The notes under the pieces are model-generated. The model did no database searches. It saw nothing but the letters and a program-made list of their open reading frames with translations, and had not been told where the DNA came from. Positions 56,861 through 64,000 of a DNA stretch of 64,000 bases are shown here, piece by piece. The translations under genes were made by a program, and so were the position numbers. The stretch's first letter is position 1; every line of letters begins with the position of its first letter. The DNA is taken from NCBI GenBank assembly GCA_044228285.1, contig JBGAVD010000005.1, positions 310,001 through 374,000 on the forward strand, given 5' to 3'. The stretch comes from JBBATK01 sp044228285 (GTDB lineage Bacteria; Bacteroidota; Ignavibacteria; Kapaibacteriales; NICIL-2).

Positions 56861-59800
56861 ATGCTGAAATCAGAGTATCAACTGCCGGTTATCGAACCAT
56901 CTAAAAGGGTGTACGAGATGAAATCTTCCCGCATCAATCTCACTCTGTTGCGTGAACTGCACACCACAACGAAACCTGTTCGGGGACTTATGGATTCCTT
57001 GGGTGAAGCCGATGGTCCTCTGCTGTCTCGGCGATCAATGCTCAAGCTCTCTGGAATTGCTGCTGTCGGCAGTACTTCAGTCCTTCGTCATGCTGGAAGC
57101 TTTCTCTTTGGACCCTTTGATATTCAACAAAGCCCACATGCGGTGTCTATCCTTTATGCTGGACAGCAACGCTGGCATATTGATGCTAAGAACTACGCGG
57201 GCAAGCCACGTATTGAAGTTGAACGCACCGACTCTTTCTTACGCATTCGCCTTGCGGATGCACACTATGCTGGGACAGACATTCCTGCAGATTTTGTATG
57301 CGAGATTAAACCAGGCCTTGGCTCTTGGCGAATGCACTTCCACGCGAGCTTTGGCGGCTTTGTAGCAAGTACTGTCTTTGAACAATGGTTACTCGGCTTG
57401 CAAGAGTTGCGCTGTCATGTTGACCTTGCTCAGACAGTTTGCACGCCAGATGACTCGCACTCTTTGCGATTTGGCGCAAAAGCTGTTCTAGCCTATCGAC
57501 CTGATTGTTCGTGGTCAATACAGGGTACACGGGTCGCTGAACTTCGTCCTTGGAACTTGCATTCTCATCGCGTTGTGATTCGTCCCAATGAGTCACATTG
57601 TTTTGTAGACGGGGCAGGAACGCGCAGAACACGCATAGTTCTGGAGCGCGATTCCGAAGTATGGAATGTTGATACAAACGCATTACCGAGAAGTCACTGG
57701 AATCTCTATCATGATGAATCTGTTTTCGAGCAGTGCATCATTGATTGTACAGAGAACGCTAGCAGTCGACGCCAAACTGCGCTTGTCTTTCAATCTTCTA
57801 GCGATGAAAGCCTTGTTGCAATGCAACCAGTTGCCAACCCACATTCCACGCATGATTGCACACTTAACCTAAAGCGCCCACGCTACGCAATTCTGTTTTC
57901 TGCTTCAGCTAAACGCACTTGCTTCATGGCTGACTTTGGAGACAATGGTGAGTGGTTACATCAGGGCACGATGAGTTATCTGCTCGGAGCACGCGAGAAC
58001 ACCAAACCCTTTGAACTGCACAGTGTTGATGGTCGTATAAGCCGAGTGACGTGTCAGCCTTCAATCCTTAAAGTCATGCCACATGTTGGTGATGTTATTG
58101 CATCACCGGTCGAGATCTGCGACGACATAGCTATGCACTTCAGCGGCTTCGGTGCAATTGCATCCTTTAAGGAACAGAAAGAGAAGTTTCAGCAAGTAAC
58201 AAACAACTTTGAAGTCAGTTCTGAGTTCGGCGGGATTCAGAATATTCAGGATGATGTGTACCAACTTACGAAGGGCAATACCAAGGGCATGCAGATTGCC
58301 AAGCTTGGTCCTCAGAACATAGCAGTAAAGACGGATCTCGGTCTTGATTCCCTCTCGATTATTCGCCCACAGGACTTACTCGTTCTCACTTTTTACTACG
58401 ACAACTTCTCCATTCGTTCAGATGTCTCTGGGTCCGCCCTTGTTCCAACGGATAGCTCGAAGCAAGGGACTATTGTTGTAGAGTTTCAACCTCAGAACAT
58501 CATTGAGCAGGCATTTTTTGAAGCTGACAACAAGCTTTCTAAAACGTCCAAGTACGATCCAAAAACAGATACCGAATCGACGAGCTCGACGGGTTCGACA
58601 ACAGAAGATTTACCGCAACCGCCTATCAAAGCTAGAATGTCGGGCAAGAGTCGCCTTGCTTTTCGTGTACCTAAAGGGACATCACTTGAGATTAGCTTAG
58701 ATCAACTTCTCAAGTGGGAGCAGTGGACACCAGCACTGGTGCCCGTTGCTAATCGACAGGACAGTAGCGCCTCATCAGGCTTCACACTCTATACTGGATT
58801 GCTTAGCTATTTGGCGAAGCAAGGTCTCAAGTTCAAAGCCGGAAGTTTCATGAATGAGATTTCAGAAGCTGGTAGTGGCATCACCATGTCGAAGCTTGAA
58901 GCGAGTCTCAATTCCAGCGGAAACTCCATACTGAAGTCGAGCGGTATAGAGTTTAACTCTAGCTATTCGAGCTCACATGGTATCAGTTCACGTTCGTACA
59001 GTTCGAAGAATATTCGTGGATCGAAGTCGAGCGCTACATCAGCAAAGTCCAGTTCAGCTTTTCGCTTTTCCTACAACTACGGTGCGCTCAGCAGTGCGTA
59101 CAATGCTGGCTTTGCCTTAGTGAAGCCTGCGATTCGTGAACCTGAAGATACCGAAACTGCACTTGAGATTCCGTATCGCTTGATGTTATCACCTCTCAAC
59201 AACGGAGGCTGGGCGCACTCGCGCACTGAGAAAACAAGAAGCATGATGCTGAAGCGCACGGATCCTGATGGTACTGAGCATAATGAAACAGTTGACTTCA
59301 CCGAGCTCTGGCATACAAGACTCTGGTTCAGAACGAAGAACAAAGATGGCAGCTATTCGGTGAACGAACGCGATGGAAACGCATTGCTTTCCAGGAAGCC
59401 TAAACTACGTGCTATATGGAGTCCTGACTTTCTCAGTGATACGACTCCCCCAACGCAGAATTGGCCACCTTGGTCATTGAGTTCCCTGACGAGCGGTGAT
59501 CGTTGGGCACTTGTCATCAATTCGTCAGACTTCTATACAAAAACCACTGACCCAGACACGCACAAGACAATTGATTATGATCCAAAAGCGATTGATTCTG
59601 ACAAGCTTTTTCTCTCTTCCATAGGTGCGTGGATTGATGTGCACGGCGCGTGGGATCCGGTGCCTAGTAACGTCGATCTTGTTGATTGGATCCATCGGGG
59701 AACCATGGGGCGCGAACACTATGTTCGAGTGATGTACCGCGGCTATTTGTTTCCTTTTGGACACAAAGCCACACTCGTAAAGATCACTGAGCGAAAGTTT

Positions 59801-62197
59801 GGCAAACCTCCGGCCAGAGGTACCTACGGTGCCTATATGCGCCAACGAGTTTTCATCATCGTACGCCAGCCAGATATGGTACTCGATGATACCAATACAC
59901 TCTTTGCGCATGAAGGACGTGAGTTTCCATTTAAGAAAGTTCGCATTAAAACTGTTGTTACTCCCAACATCGAGAATCCAAGTGATGGAGCTTCGAGCGT
60001 TGGTGCGAGCAGCGTGCCCTATGGTTATCCAAATGAATTTTACATTCGTGTGAGTGGTGAGGACTTCAAGTTCCACTGCACCGGAACAGATTGGGATGGA
60101 AACGAAACAGACTTTGTTATTCCGATGGGATTTGTCTTTGGATCAGTATCCAATACGAATCCTGCAGAAGCGCAGAAGATCGTCAACTATTTGAACAGTC
60201 TTAGCGACTCCAGTGAACGCAAACGAATTGAGCTTCATGGAAAACGCGTTGCATTTGGTCCGAGCAAAACGAAGGGCGACACGACATTTGAGACCACTAG
60301 CATGGTTTTGAATTCTAGCCACCCAGGCACACTTCCCACGGATGTAACCTGGTTCTTCCCCATCATGAAGAGCGCAGAGATACGGCATCAGGATGTGGAA
60401 CGAATGAGCGGTGCAAGTGCAAAGCCAACCATCAGCTTCATCGACAAGTTCTTAGAGGCAGGCTTCGATCCCGCACAAAATGCTGGCGAAGCCTTCGTAC
60501 AATTCGCTTCTCAGGTTGCAATGACTTTTGGAGGCTCCGGTGGAGGCTCTAGCGACAAGTCGGGAGGTTTTGTATCACCGAATCAGGCTATCAGTGGTTT
60601 ATCGCGAGCTATAGGTCCAATCAGTGGACAACTCGGCAAGACAACGGAAGCGATCGATAAGTTTGCAGATAGTTCGTTTAATTTTGACCCGAAGGATTTT
60701 CTTGGTGCTCTCGATGCGAAGATTTTTGGAGTTATCTCACTCTTCGATATTATCCAGCTCGTTACCGGTAGTGACCCACGCACTACTTTGTTGCCGCAGC
60801 TTCTCAGCAAAGTTGTTCCCGGTTTGGGTAACCCTGCAGACCTACTGAACACGCTCAAGAATTCAGTCATGAAGCCGGTAAATGATGCCTACGCATCTGC
60901 CTTGGCTGATGCAACAGCAACGTCATCAAGTATCTTGGCAAAGCTTCAAGAGATGAAGGACCTCATCGACGGATTACAGTCGCATGTGAGTGCTTTGGAG
61001 ACTGCCTTAGGATCTGCTTCCGGTACTGGCGACATTTTTACCGCTCTGACAACAACCTTACCAGAGTTTCTGAATTGGATTGAAACAAACATAGGACCTC
61101 TTGGAGTCATTCCTCAAGACGCGCTTGATGCAATTCATGAAGTTGCCAAGGTACTTGAAAACATGCAAAACGGTATTCGCATTGGTTTCGATTGGAAGCC
61201 TCGCATGCAGGCTGATGAGTTTGGTTTCTTCGTACCCCAAGATCCAGATGACACATTCGCATTGAGTGCCTATGCACTCATTCCTCTCAGTAATCAAGAT
61301 CACAGCTTAGAAGTAGGTGATCCCACAGCAAAGGTAGAAGGATATCTACAGAACTTCAGTATCAACCTTATCCCGACGGTAATGGATGTGGTTTCGCTAC
61401 CTATCGTAAAGATGGGATTCAGCGCTGAAGTTGGGAAGAAGTCTGACATCTTCTGTACTCTTGGTGCAATGGAATGGAAGGGTCCCCTTGCATTCATGAA
61501 TGAACTTCAGAAGTTCATTCCTCTGGATGGTTTCATCGATCCACCAAGCATCGACGTTGACATGAGTGGCATCAAGATCAATTTCGATCTCGCCATACCA
61601 ACCATTTCTGTCGGTGTGTTCGCAATCACGAACATCAGTTTAGGTGCTGGACTTGTGCTTCCTTTCTTGGGCGACTCCATGTTGTTCAAGTTTGATTTCT
61701 GCAAGAAAGACTCGCCCTTCCACGTGACCTATATGATGCTCGGCGGCGGTGGGTACTTTGGAATGACCTTGTCGCTCGATGGCATTGAGAAGATTGAAGC
61801 AGCCATCGAGATCGGCGCTGAGCTCGCCCTAGATTTTGGAGTGGCGAGTGGTAGTGTCAGCATTTTCGCGGGCATCTATTTCAGTATTGAAGGTGATGTT
61901 GTTACCCTTCAAGGCTATGTAAAGATTCACGGTGAAGTCGACGTACTGGGCTTGATTAGCGCAAGCATTACGCTTGAGATGACAATCACCTACATCAGCA
62001 CCGGTAAACTCTACGGTACCGCCACATTGACGATCGAGATACACCTCTTTGTGTTCAGTGCCTCCGTAGATATAACCGTTGAGAAGTACTTCAAGGGCTC
62101 GGCTGGCGATCCAATGATTGCACAAATGGTTCCCGATGAGTTGTATCCGGGATCATCTCAGAAATATTTCGAAATCTACGTGGGCGCTTTTGCCTAA
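56861..62197 (+). CDS. Giant protein with Tat-like motif, unknown function
   Basis: 1778 residues. Arg57-Arg58 lie in LSRRSMLKLSG, close to the Tat consensus, followed by a short, weak hydrophobic stretch with no clear cleavage site. Residues about 85-425 are beta-rich. A VEFQPQNIIEQAFFE block (near 540) and a Ser-rich segment (about 684-735) follow. A strongly conserved-looking core has EIPYRLMLSP (near 770), ELWHTRLWF (815), GAWIDVHGAWDP (922), RGTMGREHYVRVMYRGYLFPFGH (946, in part) and YMRQRVFIIVRQ (992). Then come a Gly/Ser linker (about 1223-1237), a probable coiled coil (about 1353-1385) and a C-terminal domain rich in Gly and alternating hydrophobics (about 1485-1745). These blocks recall large uncharacterised proteins in other phyla, which I cannot verify. 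Possible starts are ATG 56861 and ATG 56918. Divergent from the RCC1 gene. Confidence 0.75.
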   Translation: MLKSEYQLPVIEPSKRVYEMKSSRINLTLLRELHTTTKPVRGLMDSLGEADGPLLSRRSMLKLSGIAAVGSTSVLRHAGSFLFGPFDIQQSPHAVSILYAGQQRWHIDAKNYAGKPRIEVERTDSFLRIRLADAHYAGTDIPADFVCEIKPGLGSWRMHFHASFGGFVASTVFEQWLLGLQELRCHVDLAQTVCTPDDSHSLRFGAKAVLAYRPDCSWSIQGTRVAELRPWNLHSHRVVIRPNESHCFVDGAGTRRTRIVLERDSEVWNVDTNALPRSHWNLYHDESVFEQCIIDCTENASSRRQTALVFQSSSDESLVAMQPVANPHSTHDCTLNLKRPRYAILFSASAKRTCFMADFGDNGEWLHQGTMSYLLGARENTKPFELHSVDGRISRVTCQPSILKVMPHVGDVIASPVEICDDIAMHFSGFGAIASFKEQKEKFQQVTNNFEVSSEFGGIQNIQDDVYQLTKGNTKGMQIAKLGPQNIAVKTDLGLDSLSIIRPQDLLVLTFYYDNFSIRSDVSGSALVPTDSSKQGTIVVEFQPQNIIEQAFFEADNKLSKTSKYDPKTDTESTSSTGSTTEDLPQPPIKARMSGKSRLAFRVPKGTSLEISLDQLLKWEQWTPALVPVANRQDSSASSGFTLYTGLLSYLAKQGLKFKAGSFMNEISEAGSGITMSKLEASLNSSGNSILKSSGIEFNSSYSSSHGISSRSYSSKNIRGSKSSATSAKSSSAFRFSYNYGALSSAYNAGFALVKPAIREPEDTETALEIPYRLMLSPLNNGGWAHSRTEKTRSMMLKRTDPDGTEHNETVDFTELWHTRLWFRTKNKDGSYSVNERDGNALLSRKPKLRAIWSPDFLSDTTPPTQNWPPWSLSSLTSGDRWALVINSSDFYTKTTDPDTHKTIDYDPKAIDSDKLFLSSIGAWIDVHGAWDPVPSNVDLVDWIHRGTMGREHYVRVMYRGYLFPFGHKATLVKITERKFGKPPARGTYGAYMRQRVFIIVRQPDMVLDDTNTLFAHEGREFPFKKVRIKTVVTPNIENPSDGASSVGASSVPYGYPNEFYIRVSGEDFKFHCTGTDWDGNETDFVIPMGFVFGSVSNTNPAEAQKIVNYLNSLSDSSERKRIELHGKRVAFGPSKTKGDTTFETTSMVLNSSHPGTLPTDVTWFFPIMKSAEIRHQDVERMSGASAKPTISFIDKFLEAGFDPAQNAGEAFVQFASQVAMTFGGSGGGSSDKSGGFVSPNQAISGLSRAIGPISGQLGKTTEAIDKFADSSFNFDPKDFLGALDAKIFGVISLFDIIQLVTGSDPRTTLLPQLLSKVVPGLGNPADLLNTLKNSVMKPVNDAYASALADATATSSSILAKLQEMKDLIDGLQSHVSALETALGSASGTGDIFTALTTTLPEFLNWIETNIGPLGVIPQDALDAIHEVAKVLENMQNGIRIGFDWKPRMQADEFGFFVPQDPDDTFALSAYALIPLSNQDHSLEVGDPTAKVEGYLQNFSINLIPTVMDVVSLPIVKMGFSAEVGKKSDIFCTLGAMEWKGPLAFMNELQKFIPLDGFIDPPSIDVDMSGIKINFDLAIPTISVGVFAITNISLGAGLVLPFLGDSMLFKFDFCKKDSPFHVTYMMLGGGGYFGMTLSLDGIEKIEAAIEIGAELALDFGVASGSVSIFAGIYFSIEGDVVTLQGYVKIHGEVDVLGLISASITLEMTITYISTGKLYGTATLTIEIHLFVFSASVDITVEKYFKGSAGDPMIAQMVPDELYPGSSQKYFEIYVGAFA

Positions 62198-62214
62198 CAT
62201 CTGAAAGTACGGCT

Positions 62215-64000
62215 ATGAAGAAACAATCGATTGTTTGGACAACATTGCCCGTTGCACTAACTGCTGCGAAACTTCGACTCAGCATTTACATAGCACCACA
62301 ACTTGACAGTGATGCGGCTAAGCCAACTCTAAAGCTCTTCAGTGACCTCTTAGATTGGCCGAATCGAATGAGGAAAGCGAGCTTCAAGATTGGGTTTAGG
62401 GATCCTGCTGCGCCTGGTCCGGATGTTATTCTTGACGCAACGGTAGTCAATGGTCCAGATAACGATACTCACTGGAATGCGATCTTTAGTGAGGCGACGC
62501 CAATCAAGCCTTTCACGTTTGCAAACTACCCCGACCGACTGCTTCGATCGTATTCGATTCGGAACATCCTCACACACGTGAAAGATGTGTACACTCAAGT
62601 AGCATTGCAGAGCCCGGACGAAAAGCCGAAGCCGACAGACCTCTTAGGAAACTTCAAGGATCTCTGCTTCTACGATATACCTGTTCGAACAAAACCCAAA
62701 ACTTCGACAAACTTCAGTTCGAATACGAAGAGCAGTGCTGTTCCTCCTGCTAAGGAAGACCGTGCCTATAAGCGCACTCCCATGAGTGCAAAGCGCCGGA
62801 TGGAGTATTACAGCTCTCTCGACCAAATGCTCTCGAGTTTTGTACCGCTGGATGCGCTGAAAAAAAGAAAGGCCCCAGATAAAGAAACACAGAAATTCCG
62901 TGATCGCATCAAGCAAGATTACCTATTTCTTGTCCAAGATCCTTCTACGAAGCTTTGTTCAACAGCAACGGAAGCGTTGAACTCACTCTATAGACAACTG
63001 GGTGAGTTCCAGTGCGTACCACCGTCTGCACCGAACAAGACGAAAGACTTTCTCCAGATGTCCCTGTACTATAAGCCACGAAATGCTGTGAACGACAAGT
63101 ATCTTCCAACATCGTGGCTGCGCAGTCAACAGACTACTGGCAAACCCTTCTACTATGCTGGCGCGGCGGATCGAAAGGCAGGGACGAAGCCACTGATGTC
63201 GAATAGTCGTACCATGGCCTCTGGTATGACAGCTGTGAGCTCAGATATCATGCACGAAGGCGAAACGCATCCTTACGCTGTCGCTGCAAAAGTCAAACCT
63301 GAATTCGACTTTCACCAGATCCTTAATTCGCTCAATCGCTTTCCATGGTTGATGCGAAAGCTAGGACTCGTCATCGACGTCGAAGTTGACGCATCAACAG
63401 TACCAAAGGCTGTCTTAGGGAAAGAGTGTCATTGTTATGTGATTCCGAATTGGACAAGCGATTCCGAACCCGGAGTTCCAAAGACGAACTTCTTCCCAAG
63501 AACGGCGTACCTGTTAGAAGACAAACTCTTCTCCGCTGCACCAAAAAGTAGCGCGGCTCAAGAATCTCTTCACGGATTAATGCGCCTTGGTTTAACGGAC
63601 TACTTCGATGTTGTAAGTCTTGAACCTGGTGGTTCTGCTCTGAAAGTTCTGCATACTGTAAACAACCTATCGCGTAACATAGCGCGCTTCAGTCCGCTGT
63701 ATGTGCCAGAAGGATGGGATCTCAATGAACTTCATCCAGAGAGCCCCGACAATGACAGCAGTGAAGCTCTCGCAGCTTTGCGAAACAACGGCATCGGCAT
63801 CGCTCGCCATGGCATGGCTTATTCTCTCGTGAACACTCTCAAGAGTGCAAAAACGAGTATGACAAATCTTGTGTCGAAGCAGAACTTTATTGCCGCAAAC
63901 AATATCGCAGCTGCAAATGCTATCGATAAAACGCAGATTTTGTATGCCGAGGACCTAACAAGAGGATGGCGTGCAGATTACAAGGATCTAACCAGCGGAT
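62215..64000 (+). CDS. Second large protein of the giant-protein operon, 3' end missing
   Basis: The frame is open from ATG 62215 to the window end (595 codons) without a stop, so the gene continues beyond it. It begins 17 bases after the giant protein gene, so the two are almost certainly one operon. There is no signal peptide and no membrane helix in the visible part. A notable block is DFHQILNSLNRFPWLMRKLGLVIDV (in part; residues about 365-390), after which the sequence is mixed alpha/beta (CHCYVIPNW, FPRTAYLLEDKLFSA). The first 150 residues start KKQSIVWTTLPVALTAAKLRLSIYIAPQL. I do not recognise a named family and do not assign a function. Confidence 0.78.
   Translation, partial: MKKQSIVWTTLPVALTAAKLRLSIYIAPQLDSDAAKPTLKLFSDLLDWPNRMRKASFKIGFRDPAAPGPDVILDATVVNGPDNDTHWNAIFSEATPIKPFTFANYPDRLLRSYSIRNILTHVKDVYTQVALQSPDEKPKPTDLLGNFKDLCFYDIPVRTKPKTSTNFSSNTKSSAVPPAKEDRAYKRTPMSAKRRMEYYSSLDQMLSSFVPLDALKKRKAPDKETQKFRDRIKQDYLFLVQDPSTKLCSTATEALNSLYRQLGEFQCVPPSAPNKTKDFLQMSLYYKPRNAVNDKYLPTSWLRSQQTTGKPFYYAGAADRKAGTKPLMSNSRTMASGMTAVSSDIMHEGETHPYAVAAKVKPEFDFHQILNSLNRFPWLMRKLGLVIDVEVDASTVPKAVLGKECHCYVIPNWTSDSEPGVPKTNFFPRTAYLLEDKLFSAAPKSSAAQESLHGLMRLGLTDYFDVVSLEPGGSALKVLHTVNNLSRNIARFSPLYVPEGWDLNELHPESPDNDSSEALAALRNNGIGIARHGMAYSLVNTLKSAKTSMTNLVSKQNFIAANNIAAANAIDKTQILYAEDLTRGWRADYKDLTSG

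Noticed and set aside
56861..64000. Contractile injection system or phage tail locus
   Set aside because: Large proteins suggested this, but no sheath, tube, baseplate, spike or AAA ATPase gene is visible. Flanking sequence outside the window could still change this.

Overview
The window looks like chromosomal DNA of a Gram-negative member of the Bacteroidota/FCB group, probably a lineage near Ignavibacteria or Kapabacteria. The reasons are type IX secretion genes (a PorV and a PorU side by side), exported proteins with C-terminal sorting-like domains, a further PorV/PorQ-family barrel, a GWxTD-like protein, an Mpl ligase, an LpxL-type acyltransferase and a large TonB-dependent receptor. The placement is inferred from gene families. 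I see no insertion sequence, prophage, integrase or CRISPR array.

Left part (1-16 kb): the end of a cystathionine beta-synthase-like gene, the porU-porV pair closed by a clear terminator, a GT2 glycosyltransferase, a DsbD-type reductase, a large lipoprotein tightly coupled to a beta-barrel gene, dnaB, and an Rrf2-type [2Fe-2S] regulator. From 16.5 to 20.2 kb there is a complete partner-switching module (SpoIIE-type phosphatase, STAS antagonist, HATPase anti-sigma kinase), a small lipoprotein and tRNA-Thr with its terminator.

Centre (20-39 kb): mostly housekeeping genes: an M32 carboxypeptidase, queA, uvrB, lysA, a PspC-type envelope stress pair, hemW, two diverged signal peptidases I, lepA, a PAP2-like protein, mpl, tRNA-Leu, and an operon of GWxTD protein, lauroyl-type acyltransferase and an atypical SDR.

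Right part (39-64 kb): an accessory envelope region. A TonB receptor, a very large exported protein with a sorting-like end and a PorV/PorQ-type barrel form one transcriptional series. Upstream of it lie a BNR-like secreted protein, an ECF sigma factor with an unusual anti-sigma partner that ends in beta-strand-rich sequence, an outer-membrane barrel with a helical insert, and an exported RCC1-type propeller. At the right edge a divergent operon starts with a 1778-residue protein carrying a Tat-like motif, followed 17 bases later by a second giant protein that runs off the window. I cannot assign a function to this giant pair. It is the best candidate here for an undescribed system.

Most envelope genes are on the minus strand in short, tightly spaced operons. 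Several starts have visible GGAG-type ribosome binding sites, which often decide between alternative start codons.
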